The notes: generated by a model from the sequence alone, not told the origin. A DNA stretch of 64,000 nt from DT-110 sp964342305 (GCA_964342305.1 CAYFGK010000013.1:12317-76316); one strand, 5' to 3'; counted from the stretch's first letter, positions 8,618 through 18,225 are shown. Program-made: numbers and translations.

Positions 8618-10042
8618 TTATAGGATGAAACCCAGCGGTGCCTGCCGGGAATTGGGCGAATAAAAATTATTGATATTGGGCAGGATGATCGACAGATCGT
8701 TGGGGGAAACTCCAAACCACAGGATTAATTCAGCGAAAAACTCATCGGCGGCTGTAGTCGGGATCAGGTTGCCCCGGCGGCTGACCATGAGTGGGTTATC
8801 CCGTACGTACAGATCGGGGTAGTCACCGTATACATCGCCGCCGTTTACGGCCCCACCGGCCACGATGGCATTGCCGCCCCAGGCGTGATCAGACCCATTC
8901 CCGTTGGAGGTCAGAGTACGGGCAAAGTCGGAGATCGTAAAGGTGGTGACCTTATCTTCCAAGCCGATCTCTCCCAAAGCTGCATACAGGTCGCCAATGG
9001 CCTTGCTTACGACGCCCAGCATGTATTCCTGGTTATTGAGTACTTCGTTGTGGTGGTCCCAGCCCCCAAAAGTCATAAAGAATGTCTGCCGACGATTGCC
9101 GAGCAGGCTATTGGCTGCAATGGTGCGGGCAACCATATGCATGTTTTGTGAAAAGTAGTGCTCGCCGAAAGAAGTGGTAAAGGGCGCTACCTGCTGGATG
9201 GCCGATTCGAATGATTCGATCGACTCCAGGGTCTGATTTGTCAGGGAGCCCACGGTTTGCTCGAAGACATTGGCGTACATGCGGTCGACCATGTTTTTGT
9301 AGGCACCGTCACGCAGATCGGTCAGGAAGCCCTGGTTTCCATTCCAGTACCGGTACCCCTCAACGCCTTGTACCCCATTGCCCCGGTTGCTGATGGAGTA
9401 CTCGAGGGTGTTTTGTCCCGATTGGAATACGTTGCGACCCGAGAGGGAAATATTCATCGATATACCGGTATTGGTATCGGTTTCCTGTAACAGATCCGCC
9501 ATGCGGCCGCCCCAGCCAATGGCTTCCCGGCTCTGGGGGATAGCCGTTTGCCATTGCTGGATTTGATCGGAGTGAGAATAGATGCCGAGGGGCAATTTCT
9601 TTACCCCCGAACGAAATTCCTGCTCATTGGAAATGGGTTCTACCAGGGTGCCCACATTCGTCATGAAGGCCAGGTTTCCCTGCTGATAAAGCTGGTGTAC
9701 GTGGGTCATACTCGGGTGAATGCCCAATAGCTTGTTTTGGCTGGGAGCATCAATGGGTAACAGGTTTTCCCGGGGTAGGGCGAGGTCGGTCCGCGTAGCT
9801 GCGTATTCAGCGTATTCTGATTCCCCGCGGGGGACCAGCATATTAAAGCTGTCGTTACCGCCGGCAAGCAGGATACAGATGAGCGCTTTGTAATCGCCGG
9901 GGTCCTCCAGGGAAGTACTCATCAATTTATTGGTCCCCATCAGGCTGGCCAGGGACGAGAGCAGGGTGGTACTGCCCAGGGCAGCGCAACTGGCTTGTCC
10001 GATAAAACGACGACGGGATAGTGGCTTTGGCATGGATAGCAT
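8618..10042 (-). CDS. DUF1501 family secreted protein
   Basis: A 474-aa protein. The N-terminus SRRRFIGQASCAALG resembles a twin-arginine signal, and the body carries DUF1501 features: ALICILLAGGNDSFNMLVP near the N-terminus, GGWDHHNEVLNNQ in the middle, and TSNGNGSDHAWGGNAIVAGG toward the C-terminus. The fold is alkaline phosphatase/sulfatase-like; the Asp/His motifs suggest a hydrolase, but no substrate is known for the family. A second ATG (10030) would give a start closer to the arginine motif. It follows the DUF1800 gene by 30 bp. The two families are regular partners in Bacteroidota and Planctomycetota, usually with a secreted third protein, as seen here. Confidence 0.88.
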   Translation of the reverse strand: MLSMPKPLSRRRFIGQASCAALGSTTLLSSLASLMGTNKLMSTSLEDPGDYKALICILLAGGNDSFNMLVPRGESEYAEYAATRTDLALPRENLLPIDAPSQNKLLGIHPSMTHVHQLYQQGNLAFMTNVGTLVEPISNEQEFRSGVKKLPLGIYSHSDQIQQWQTAIPQSREAIGWGGRMADLLQETDTNTGISMNISLSGRNVFQSGQNTLEYSISNRGNGVQGVEGYRYWNGNQGFLTDLRDGAYKNMVDRMYANVFEQTVGSLTNQTLESIESFESAIQQVAPFTTSFGEHYFSQNMHMVARTIAANSLLGNRRQTFFMTFGGWDHHNEVLNNQEYMLGVVSKAIGDLYAALGEIGLEDKVTTFTISDFARTLTSNGNGSDHAWGGNAIVAGGAVNGGDVYGDYPDLYVRDNPLMVSRRGNLIPTTAADEFFAELILWFGVSPNDLSIILPNINNFYSPNSRQAPLGFIL

Positions 10043-10072
10043 TTTTTGTCAAGAGGGATTAAGGGGGTATAC

Positions 10073-11860
10073 TTATTTCAGGATCAGGTAGTCGGGGGAA
10101 ACCATAATCAGGAAGAGCGCCAAGCGCAGTTGATCTTCCGGATCTTCGGTTTCCATAGCCGTCACGGTACTGAGAATGAGCTGGCGGTTTGTTTCGGATA
10201 GTTGACCGTGGGCCAGTACGAGGTTAAACCGTTCGATGGCCTGGGCGAGGTGGCCGTTCTCGGCCATTTGTATCTCTTCTTCCAGGTCGAGGTAGATCCG
10301 TCGCTCATCGGTTTTGTCCTCTCCGGCGATGGACCGGAACTCCATGACTTCCTGGTTGAATACCAACCATTGGTGCAGCAAATTTGCGTAGCCCGTAATG
10401 GAGACCGAATTAGTGATCTGGAACTCTGGTCCTACCAGGTTGTTATCCGCAACCGGACCAATGGGCTGATAGTCGGGCTGAAAAAAGTTGAACACACTGG
10501 GTGAGGCCAGCGGGCGCTGAAAAGTAGCACGGTGAAAGTCGTCCATCCGGTTGCGGTATAGCCCATCGTCATTACTGGCGTTGAAAGCCCTGCACAGTTG
10601 AGTATACCTGACCAGGGGTTCGCGTAGCATTCCTTGCCAGGGATCATTCACGTAGTAGCAGTCGCGGGCTTCGGGGTCGAGTAAAATAGCACGGATCACT
10701 GCTTTCAAATCACCACGAACTCCCTGGCCATTATCGGCGAAGGCAGCACTGACACGTGCAATGTATTCGGGAGAGGGGTTGGATTTTACCAATCGCTGGA
10801 TCAACAGCCTGCCGATGAAGGGACCTACATTCGGGTGGTTGGCGAGATGGTCCAGGGCATCGTGAATATCCGCCATCCCGTCTACCGGATTTCGGTCGGG
10901 AATGGTATCACCGAGTGGTAACACCTTTGGCCCCGGTTCGTGCCAGCTGTTGAACATCCACATGGGGTGCAAATAGCTTTGCTCACTCAGGGCTTCCTGA
11001 CCAAACAGGTAATTATCGCCGAAGGAAAGACCGGTGAAAACCTTGGCCAATTCCTGAATGTTTTCGTTGTTGTAGGTCGGTACCGGCTGTCCCTTTTCAT
11101 CCAGGATAAGTGACCCGTCGGGATGGAGCATGTACAGGCCAATCGAGAATAACTGCATAACCTCCCGGGCATAGTTCTCGTCGGGGAAACGATTCAGGGA
11201 TGGGGCCGCTTTAGGGTTGTTAACGTGTGTCAGGTAAATGCCCATAGCCGGGTGGAGGGTTATCGCTTCCAGCAGGTCCCGGTAATTTCCGAAAGCGTGG
11301 TCGAGCAACATATCGTAGTAGTTGGCCAGTGCCAGCGGATGGTCACCGAGTTCGGGTACCTCCGAGATAACAAAGATCTCACTCAGGGCGAGGGCCACCC
11401 GGGCACGTAGCAGGTCGGGTGAGGTCATGGTGTATTGCCACCAGGCGGTATGCCAGTAATGCAGGCGGGGTTCGACACGATTGGGGTCGTCACCACGTGT
11501 AAGGGCGGAGTCGAGCGCTGTTGCTGTCAGTTGTTTGGTGAGGTCTTCCAGGTAAAAGGCGCGGGGCGTTTCGAATTGGGTTCCGAGCCACTCACCGTAC
11601 CCCATTTGGGAGGCGGCAACGATGGTTTGGTAATCTGCCCCCAGGGTTGCCTGCCCGAGGAAACGAGATGCCGCACTGAGATTAGGTTGTTTGCCGATCC
11701 CGTCGAGGGTGGATCCGGGGTCGTGTTGCTGTTGGTCACTACTACTCACATGAACTCCTCCGGTATTCCCACCACCAATGCGGATAGGCTTTTGGGAGAA
11801 AGTGAGAACAGGGAGCAAAATTCCTGCGATCAGGAGGGCGTTGCTAAAAATGCGTGCCAT
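10073..11860 (-). CDS. DUF1800 family secreted protein
   Basis: A 595-aa exported protein with an N-terminal signal sequence (LLIAGILLPVLTFS). Family features include AASRFLGQATLGADYQTI near the N-terminus, RDLLEAITLHPAMGIYLTHVNN in the middle, and DENYAREVMQLFSIGL, the most recognisable DUF1800 block. The function is unknown. It is the first gene of the minus-strand trio DUF1800 - DUF1501 - PA14/discoidin T9SS protein with 30-bp and 11-bp spacers, so the three products are likely made together and act at the cell surface. Upstream on the same strand is a 345-bp gap before the ribosomal protein operon's terminator. Confidence 0.88.
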   Translation of the reverse strand: MARIFSNALLIAGILLPVLTFSQKPIRIGGGNTGGVHVSSSDQQQHDPGSTLDGIGKQPNLSAASRFLGQATLGADYQTIVAASQMGYGEWLGTQFETPRAFYLEDLTKQLTATALDSALTRGDDPNRVEPRLHYWHTAWWQYTMTSPDLLRARVALALSEIFVISEVPELGDHPLALANYYDMLLDHAFGNYRDLLEAITLHPAMGIYLTHVNNPKAAPSLNRFPDENYAREVMQLFSIGLYMLHPDGSLILDEKGQPVPTYNNENIQELAKVFTGLSFGDNYLFGQEALSEQSYLHPMWMFNSWHEPGPKVLPLGDTIPDRNPVDGMADIHDALDHLANHPNVGPFIGRLLIQRLVKSNPSPEYIARVSAAFADNGQGVRGDLKAVIRAILLDPEARDCYYVNDPWQGMLREPLVRYTQLCRAFNASNDDGLYRNRMDDFHRATFQRPLASPSVFNFFQPDYQPIGPVADNNLVGPEFQITNSVSITGYANLLHQWLVFNQEVMEFRSIAGEDKTDERRIYLDLEEEIQMAENGHLAQAIERFNLVLAHGQLSETNRQLILSTVTAMETEDPEDQLRLALFLIMVSPDYLILK

Positions 11861-12124
11861 GCATCAATACCTTTTACCGGTTAAACCGGTGGTTAACCAA
11901 GATGAACATCCGGGCTTCTCACGAAGAGGAGGGGGGATTTTTACATTTGCATGGTGAATAGCTGCAGAAGGGTTAATAACGCCGTTTACTAGCACAGTGT
12001 GGACACTGGCCATGATTTGTGCGGCTAGAACAGCTATTTGAATACGAAAGGTGATCCGGAGGGGAAGATCGGTGTGTAAGCCCTAAATATACTAAGTTTC
12101 CGGGAGCCAGTAAACAGCATCTAC
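11861..12124. other. Intergenic region without a recognised gene
   Basis: The region between the DUF1800 gene start and the rpmA terminator must hold the promoter of the minus-strand DUF1800 operon. I see no convincing ORF, no clean -7 element on the minus strand, and no structured RNA. Confidence 0.5.
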
Positions 12125-12161
12125 AAAAAAAGGGTTCAGATCATGCGATCTGAACCCTTTT
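12125..12161 (-). terminator. Intrinsic terminator of the rplU-rpmA operon
   Basis: Perfect 15-bp stem (12128-12142 with 12147-12161; core GGGTTCAGATC) with a 4-nt loop, followed on the minus strand by a T-run. It lies 45 bp past the rpmA stop codon. Confidence 0.9.
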
Positions 12162-12205
12162 AATATGCTTAAGGCGTAATGGTAAAACTGCCTTTCGGCA
12201 AAAAA

Positions 12206-12994
12206 TTACTCTTTACCGCCTTTCAGTTTGTCTTGGTATTCTTCCAGCTCTGCCCATTTTTCTTCAACGCAGAGTTTGGCCTGATTAGACCAGGTACCCG
12301 GGTCGTGCATGCGGTAGCGGGGACCGGCTTCGTCCAGAATACTTTGAACTTTTTCCTGGTCAGCTTCGGCAAGATCAGCCCAGGTATTGATACCCGCATC
12401 GTTGAGCAGGCCTTCAATTTTAGGTCCGATACCTTCAACTACTTTCAGATCATCGACTTTGATCTTTTTGCCGGAAGGCAATTCAATCTTGGCGGATTTA
12501 CCTTTAGCAGCGGGCTTAGCTTCTTTCTTGGGCGCTTCCTTTTTAGCTTCGGCTTTAGGGGCTTCCTCCTTCTTGGGCGCTTCCTTTTTAGCTTCGGCTT
12601 TAGGGGCTTCCTCCTTCTTGGGTGCTTCCTTTTTAGCTTCGGCTTTAGGGGCTTCTTTTTTAACCTCTTTCTTAGCTACGGGCTCAGCTGTTTTTTTCAC
12701 CGGTTGAGCAGGAGAGGCTCCGACTATGGCGGCGTATTCAGCTTCGCTCAACACAGACACGTAGGTCCGGTTGTTACGCTTGCGACGGAAGTGTACCGTA
12801 CCATCGATAGCTGCGTGCAGAGAGAAATCTTTTCCTTTATACACATTCTCGCCGGGGTGGAATTTGGTGCCACGCTGACGAATGATGATGTTTCCGGCTT
12901 TGGCTTCCTGGCCTCCGAAAAGTTTAACACCAAGGCGTTTACTTTTACTGTCCCTGCCATTATCCGTACTACCTACACCTTTTTTATGTGCCAT
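12206..12994 (-). CDS. rpmA: Ribosomal protein L27 fused to a charged linker and a C-terminal helix-hairpin-helix domain
   Basis: A 262-aa protein, about three times the normal L27 length (about 85 aa). Residues 1-90 are a complete L27 beginning MAHKKGVGSTDNGRDS with FGGQ and RGTKFHPGENV, and no cleaved N-terminal extension. Residues 96-168 are a Lys/Glu/Ala/Pro linker built on a 15-residue repeat (KAEAKKEAPKKEEAP). Residues about 180-262 form a globular tail with a helix-hairpin-helix signature (VVEGIGPKIEGLLNDAGI) followed by DPGTWSNQAKL. From memory, similar tails occur on L21 in many Bacteroidota; here L21 is unextended and the tail is on L27. There is no frameshift or internal stop, and codons look native. 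The tail may bind rRNA or DNA or have a regulatory role; this is unproven. Confidence 0.93.
   Translation of the reverse strand: MAHKKGVGSTDNGRDSKSKRLGVKLFGGQEAKAGNIIIRQRGTKFHPGENVYKGKDFSLHAAIDGTVHFRRKRNNRTYVSVLSEAEYAAIVGASPAQPVKKTAEPVAKKEVKKEAPKAEAKKEAPKKEEAPKAEAKKEAPKKEEAPKAEAKKEAPKKEAKPAAKGKSAKIELPSGKKIKVDDLKVVEGIGPKIEGLLNDAGINTWADLAEADQEKVQSILDEAGPRYRMHDPGTWSNQAKLCVEEKWAELEEYQDKLKGGKE
12530..12656 (-). repeat. 45-bp in-frame tandem repeat in rpmA
   Basis: Near-identical 45-bp units begin at 12530, 12575 and 12620 (the third is partial). Each encodes 15 residues of the L27 linker, so copy-number change would preserve the reading frame and alter only linker length. Confidence 0.88.
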
Positions 12995-13032
12995 GACAAT
13001 TTGTTTTTACGTTCAAAAAATCAGGATCGCAG

Positions 13033-13338
13033 TTAAGCAATGCTTTCAATGCGAATTTTGGAGAAACGTTGGCGGTGGCCGTTTTTCACACGGTATCCTT
13101 TACGACGTTTCTTTTTGAAGACGATGACTTTGTCTCCTTTTTGGTGACCTAGTACGGTCGCATTCACTTTGGCTTTCAAAACCGGTTTGCCCAGTTCTAC
13201 TTTACCATCGCGGTCAATGAGGTGTACCTGGTCGAAATCAACCTTGTCACCTTCCGCGGCCTGTAGCTGGTGGACGAAGAGCTCTTGCCCTTCCTCAACT
13301 TTGAATTGCTGACCAGCTATGGTTACAACTGCGAACAT
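13033..13338 (-). CDS. rplU: 50S ribosomal protein L21
   Basis: A 101-aa protein of standard L21 length: MFAVVTIAGQQFKVEEGQ at the N-terminus, a central AAEGDKV...VLGHQKGDKVIVFKKKRRKGYRVKNGHRQ, the family signature for 23S rRNA binding. There is no C-terminal extension, unlike many Bacteroidota L21 proteins. It is followed 38 bp later by rpmA, the usual L21-L27 operon. A TATCTTTG -7 element lies 45-52 bp upstream of its start. Confidence 0.97.
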   Translation of the reverse strand: MFAVVTIAGQQFKVEEGQELFVHQLQAAEGDKVDFDQVHLIDRDGKVELGKPVLKAKVNATVLGHQKGDKVIVFKKKRRKGYRVKNGHRQRFSKIRIESIA

Positions 13339-13382
13339 GTGTTAATGCTTTAATGGATTGTTATACTGTTATTTTGGAGGTG

Positions 13383-13390
13383 CAAAGATA
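13383..13390 (-). promoter_or_regulatory. -7 promoter element (TATCTTTG) of the rplU-rpmA operon
   Basis: An exact TAnnTTTG match on the minus strand, 45 bp upstream of the rplU start. The surrounding GTTATCTTTGCACC is identical to the element upstream of the small membrane protein at 49396-49554. Confidence 0.65.
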
Positions 13391-13521
13391 ACACATCTGC
13401 GGGTATTTTGAAAGCCCCTTCGCAGATATTCAATTATAGCATGGTAAACCACCCTTTGCGAAGTGTGGATGATGAGGGGTTTTGTAGTGGAAGGATTAAG
13501 GTTATAGCCCGGCCCGTCATG

Positions 13522-14766
13522 CTATAACAAATCCCGCAGTAGGAAAGTGAATCGCATGTTCTCTCCGTTTCTTTTTACGACGAGGCGTATTTTTTTGCCC
13601 TCTCTTTTACTGAGCTTGGAGGTGATCCCCTCCATATTGAAGAAGAACGCCGGCAGCCAGTTAATGCGCACCAGCTCATCCCCCTTTTTTAATCCTGCTT
13701 CATCAGCCGGACTACCGGGGATGACATAGAATACCTCGAAATTATTTAGGCTTGCGCCAAAAGCCCGCATGACCAGTCCGCTTTTGTCAAATTCCATATC
13801 CTCTTGCAGGTCTTCGACCTGACGCAAGTAAATATTTCCCCGTATGTAGTCAATAATCACCGTAAAGCGGTTTAGTAGTCGATTGCCGATGATGCCGTTA
13901 CGGTCGTTTAGATAGGAACTATCCGCATTGGGATGCAATTCCTGGAAATTGGTAATCAGCTCCCGGAATTCAATGTCTTCGTCCAGCCGGAATCGATCTA
14001 CGCGACCCATGTACCCGTCGAGGGAGCCTCCCAGCCCCATACCCAGTGCGCCCGGAATGACTTTTTCGGGTAAGGTGAGCAGGGTATCGGTATCGGTGTA
14101 TAATAATAAGGATATGCTGGCTCCGGTATCCATCAGGAGTTTGGTATCGATTCCCTGGTTATTGGCCAGGCGGGTAAAAGCGTTTATGTAAGGTTTACCG
14201 CGGTGGAAATCGGCGGGCAATACGGTGAAGTCCGACACTCTGCGTTCGTTAAACCGGCGGGGGTCGTGGAAGGTGACGGTTTTGCGCCGGTAGTTGATCT
14301 CAACCACGAAACGGCGGATCATATCGGCGCCGATAATACCGTGGACGTTAATTCCCGCAAACTGGTCGAACCGGAAATAGTCTTCCTCCAGTACCAGGAT
14401 CGACCGGTTCAGGAATTCCATATCGTCGATCTTCATATTTATTCCCCGTACCAGGTAGGCGTAGAGTTCCGTTTGCATATCGGCCCCCAGGATGGTAAAC
14501 CGGCGTTGGTAATCCACCGACAGCATATCGGTGATCTCCCGGTTGGTGAGAATGGTATGTTCGGCACCGGTATCGAGAATGAAACGCAATGGGAAGATCC
14601 GATTGAAAATGACTTTGATGACGATGAAGTTGTTCTCGTATTCAAAGGGGATCTCCACTTTTCCTTGTTTGGCGGCAGGGATATACAGGTCTGATCCCCG
14701 TTGAGCTGAGGACGTGTGCCAGCAGGTTGCACACAACCACAGAAGCAAAATCAATAGGTATCTCAT
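13522..14766 (-). CDS. Retropepsin-like aspartic protease with two DTG lobes and a PDZ domain
   Basis: About 414 aa from the ATG at 14766, which places a signal peptide (MRYLLILLLWLCATCW) at the N-terminus; the longer open frame would bury it. Two aspartyl-protease lobes follow, each with its catalytic triad: LDTGAEHT (D65) and MDTGASIS (D213). Flap-like segments (GIIGADMIRRF and GIIGNRLLNRF) follow each lobe. A C-terminal PDZ domain (about 318-414, core GSPADEAGLKKGDELVRIN) probably binds peptide C-termini. Such single-chain, two-lobe secreted aspartic proteases with PDZ are frequent in Bacteroidota; substrates are unknown. Monocistronic, divergent from the susC region. Confidence 0.88.
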   Translation of the reverse strand: MRYLLILLLWLCATCWHTSSAQRGSDLYIPAAKQGKVEIPFEYENNFIVIKVIFNRIFPLRFILDTGAEHTILTNREITDMLSVDYQRRFTILGADMQTELYAYLVRGINMKIDDMEFLNRSILVLEEDYFRFDQFAGINVHGIIGADMIRRFVVEINYRRKTVTFHDPRRFNERRVSDFTVLPADFHRGKPYINAFTRLANNQGIDTKLLMDTGASISLLLYTDTDTLLTLPEKVIPGALGMGLGGSLDGYMGRVDRFRLDEDIEFRELITNFQELHPNADSSYLNDRNGIIGNRLLNRFTVIIDYIRGNIYLRQVEDLQEDMEFDKSGLVMRAFGASLNNFEVFYVIPGSPADEAGLKKGDELVRINWLPAFFFNMEGITSKLSKREGKKIRLVVKRNGENMRFTFLLRDLL

Positions 14767-15267
14767 ATTTGGGTTGTCGGGTTGGAAAGTGCCTGCTTTT
14801 GGAGCAGGGGTGTAGTGAGTGATAGTGGGGTATGGGTGCGGCTTATATTTTTGTTGAAGTACCATAAAGTACCATTCATAGCAAATCTAAGTGACGGTTT
14901 GTTAAAACCAGCCAACGGACCAAAAATCACTGTCAGTGGATTGACAGAATCTTTACCTTTACTTAATATAGCGAAGGTCAAATAGTTATATCGCAATTTT
15001 GTTTGGTAAAGCTCTCTTTTTGGAAAAACTTTCAGCCTATTCTTGTTTTTTTCAAACATTATTGTGACTTTTAATCAATGGTAGTTAGTGTATAACACAC
15101 ACCAATTGACCCTATCGAAAAGCCACACAAGACGCTAGTTTTCGTACAAACCCAGACATAAGAGCACGTAACATTGGATGGAACATCCACTGTTCAGGCC
15201 ACTATTATGGCCGGATGGTGAGTATGCATACTTAACGTGTATTTTACTTAATCAAACTGGATATTGT
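14767..15267. promoter_or_regulatory. AT-rich intergenic region upstream of susC
   Basis: About 500 bp between divergent genes, AT-rich relative to its flanks. It holds a direct repeat AAGTACCAT (14857-14865 and 14867-14875, 10-bp spacing) and a short inverted repeat TGTCA...TGACA around 14931-14946. These could be regulator sites for susC; no regulator gene is adjacent. No credible ORF or RNA gene was seen. Confidence 0.4.
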
Positions 15268-18225
15268 ATGAAACTTAGAGTCGACAAATGCCCGCAGTGG
15301 GTATTGCTCGTTGCGGCTATGTTGTTCTGTAACATGGCCATGGCACAACGCACCATTACTGGTGTGGTTACCGATGCCGAGAACGGGGAGCCACTGATCG
15401 GGGCCAACGTACTGGTGGTAGGCACCAGTTCTGGTGCGGTAACCGATATAGATGGCTCCTACTCCATTGAGTTACCTTCCGATGCCACGCAACTCGAGTT
15501 TTCTTACACTGGTTATACTTCGCAAACGGTTACCGTGGGTGCTTCGAACACCCTGGACATTGCGTTGAGAGCCGGTGAAACACTCGACGAAATTGTAGTT
15601 ACCGGATACAGCACTCAACGCCGGCGGGACCTGACGGGTTCAGTAGCTTCCCTGAATGAGAAAGATTTTAACCAGGGTGTTATCGTGGCACCTGACCAAC
15701 TGATCCAGGGACGTACCCCGGGGGTACAGGTCGTCAACAACTCCGGTCAGCCGGGTGGTGCGACTACTGTCCGCATTCGTGGTAATGCTTCTATTCGTGC
15801 CGGTAACTCCCCTCTTTTTGTAGTAGATGGGGTTCAGTTGACCGGTGCTTCTACTAAGCCAGGTACAAATGCTGGTGATCTGGGTAGCACGCCACCTTCC
15901 AACCCACTGAATTATCTGAACCCAAACGATATTGAGTCCATTCAGGTACTTAAAGATGCTTCCGCCACCGCCATTTATGGTTCACGTGGTGCGAATGGGG
16001 TGGTTCTGATTACTACTAAGCGTGGACAAACGGGAGATCCCCGAGTAAACGTAAACACCTCATTAGGCTTCTCCGGAGTACTCAAAGAGTACGATGTTCT
16101 GGACGGTGATGAATATCGCCAGGCATTGCAGGACTACGGCCTCACCTCCGGTGATTTTGGTGACAACGTAGATGCCTTCGATGAAATTACCCGCACGGGC
16201 GTGGTGAATAACCACACGGTAGCGGTAAGCGGAGGTTCCGAAAAAGGGAATTATCGCGTTTCTCTTGGGTATTTTGATCAGGAAGGTATCGTTAAGGGCA
16301 ACGAATTGAATCGTCTGAGTGCAAATATCTCAGGCCGGTATAAATTCATGGACAATGACCGCATCAGCCTTGATTTCAACCTGATTGCTTCTCGTACGAA
16401 TGAAGATGCACCTTCCGTTAGTACCAACGCAGGTTTTCGTGGCAGTTTGATCGGTAACGCGCTGCAGTGGAACCCGACGCACCCACTGTACAATTCCGAT
16501 GGTACGCCGATCATCATTCCCGAGTTCGGTAACTTCACCAATCCGGTAGCATTGATCGACGCCTTTTCCGATAAGGTGGAAACGACCGACCTGATCGTGA
16601 ACTTCTCGCCTTCCGTGAAAATTACCGACGGGTTGGTGTATAAGTTAACGTATGGTCTAAATACCGGTATTGGCTCTCGCCGTACCCAATTGGCATCATA
16701 TATCAATATCCAAAACGTAGAGGGTCGCGGACTTGCCTCCTTCAGTGAGCAGACTAACCGTCAGCAGATTCTCACGCACACCCTGAATTATAACAAGGAG
16801 TTCGGGTCGACCAGGTTTAATGGTCTGCTGGGGTATGAGTATCAAAAGTTTGAGGAGCGAGGTATTGGGGTATCTGCCCAGGATTTCATCGTGGACGGAA
16901 CGAGTACTGATTACACCAACATTTTCCAAAACTCCACAAATCAAAGCCGGGGAATAGGATCCGGGCAAGCGCCTGATTCAGAGCTCCAATCCTTCTTTAC
17001 CCAGTTGAACTTCAACTTAAACGATCGCTTCCTCTTGACCGGTACGCTGCGTATTGATGGTTCCAGCAAATTTGGTGAGAACAATAAATACGGTACCTTC
17101 CCTGCCTTTGCAGCTGCCTGGAACCTGCACAATGAGGATTTCCTGGCCGGTGGCGCATTTGACAACCTGAAGTTCCGTGTTGGTTGGGGACAAACGGGTA
17201 ACTCATCCTTCCCCGCCGGTGCCGCTCAGGACCGCTTTAGCTTCGGTCAGCAGTCTATCGCTTTGGAAAACGTTGCCAACCCTGATTTGCGTTGGGAAAC
17301 GACTACTACCTTCAACGTCGGTTTTGACTTCGCCATGTTTGATTACAAGCTGACTGGTTCGTTGGAGTACTTTAACCGTAATAGCGAAGACCTTCTGTTC
17401 CAATTCCCAACCATTCAGCCCGCTCCTGCCGGATTCTACTGGATCAATCTGGACGGTAACGTCATTAACTCCGGGGTGGAATTGGCTCTGAACGCTACGG
17501 TATTGCAGAATGAAAAATTCTCAATGGATCTCGGCGGTAATATTACGTTCCTGGACAATACCATTGAAAATTACGATGGCCCGGCCGTTCGCTACGGTCA
17601 GCTTTTCGGACAGGGTATCTCTGGTGCTACAATTCACTTGCTGCAAAATGACCAGCCACTAAACGCCTTTTACCTGCGTGATCACCTGGGTATCGGTGAA
17701 GACGGGCAGTCCGATTTTGCTGACAATGAAGCACTGTCCTTCCTGGGCAACCCTAACCCGGATGTGCTTTTGGGGGTTAACCTTGGCATTTACTACGGTA
17801 ACCTGTCGTTCACCGCCAACTTCAACGGTACGTTTGGTGCGGATATCTACAACAACACCAAGAACACCGTTATTCCGATCGGTAACCTGGGATCACGTAA
17901 CATAGATGCCAACTTGTTGAACCAGGAAAACCAAGAGGCAACGTCTAACGCCATTAAGTCCTCGGATCGCTACCTGGAAGACGGTAGTCATATCCGACTG
18001 GCTAACGCTACTTTGGCTTACAACTTTGGTAATATCGGAAATGCCATTAGTGGCGTTCGCGTGTACCTGACTGGCCAGAACTTGTTTGTGATTACGGATT
18101 ATACTGGATTCGATCCGGAGGTTAACACCGTGAATGACTTCAATGGTCTGCCATCAGCAGGTATCGAATACGTGCCGTATCCTTCAGCTCGTACCGTAGT
18201 CGTTGGTGCCAGCTTTAATTTCTAA
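15268..18225 (+). CDS. SusC/RagA family TonB-linked outer membrane transporter
   Basis: About 985 aa from the ATG at 15268, which is followed directly by a signal peptide ending MAMAQ (an ATG 90 bp upstream would bury it). Order: carboxypeptidase-regulatory-like beta-sandwich (ITGVVTDAENGEPLIGANV), TonB-box-like LDEIVVTGYS, plug domain with the SusC signature LNPNDIESIQVLKDASATAIYGSRGANGVVLI-type block, then the 22-strand barrel ending in a C-terminal aromatic strand (VVVGASFNF). It imports oligosaccharides or peptides using TonB and ExbB/ExbD energy. There is no N-terminal STN/FecR-signalling domain. susD follows 137 bp downstream, with a stable hairpin in between. Confidence 0.93.
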   Translation: MKLRVDKCPQWVLLVAAMLFCNMAMAQRTITGVVTDAENGEPLIGANVLVVGTSSGAVTDIDGSYSIELPSDATQLEFSYTGYTSQTVTVGASNTLDIALRAGETLDEIVVTGYSTQRRRDLTGSVASLNEKDFNQGVIVAPDQLIQGRTPGVQVVNNSGQPGGATTVRIRGNASIRAGNSPLFVVDGVQLTGASTKPGTNAGDLGSTPPSNPLNYLNPNDIESIQVLKDASATAIYGSRGANGVVLITTKRGQTGDPRVNVNTSLGFSGVLKEYDVLDGDEYRQALQDYGLTSGDFGDNVDAFDEITRTGVVNNHTVAVSGGSEKGNYRVSLGYFDQEGIVKGNELNRLSANISGRYKFMDNDRISLDFNLIASRTNEDAPSVSTNAGFRGSLIGNALQWNPTHPLYNSDGTPIIIPEFGNFTNPVALIDAFSDKVETTDLIVNFSPSVKITDGLVYKLTYGLNTGIGSRRTQLASYINIQNVEGRGLASFSEQTNRQQILTHTLNYNKEFGSTRFNGLLGYEYQKFEERGIGVSAQDFIVDGTSTDYTNIFQNSTNQSRGIGSGQAPDSELQSFFTQLNFNLNDRFLLTGTLRIDGSSKFGENNKYGTFPAFAAAWNLHNEDFLAGGAFDNLKFRVGWGQTGNSSFPAGAAQDRFSFGQQSIALENVANPDLRWETTTTFNVGFDFAMFDYKLTGSLEYFNRNSEDLLFQFPTIQPAPAGFYWINLDGNVINSGVELALNATVLQNEKFSMDLGGNITFLDNTIENYDGPAVRYGQLFGQGISGATIHLLQNDQPLNAFYLRDHLGIGEDGQSDFADNEALSFLGNPNPDVLLGVNLGIYYGNLSFTANFNGTFGADIYNNTKNTVIPIGNLGSRNIDANLLNQENQEATSNAIKSSDRYLEDGSHIRLANATLAYNFGNIGNAISGVRVYLTGQNLFVITDYTGFDPEVNTVNDFNGLPSAGIEYVPYPSARTVVVGASFNF

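Noticed and set aside
12179..13036. 285-aa plus-strand frame opposite rpmA
   Set aside because: It is the antisense shadow of the L27 fusion; the low-complexity linker gives a stop-free opposite frame, and no start signal supports it.
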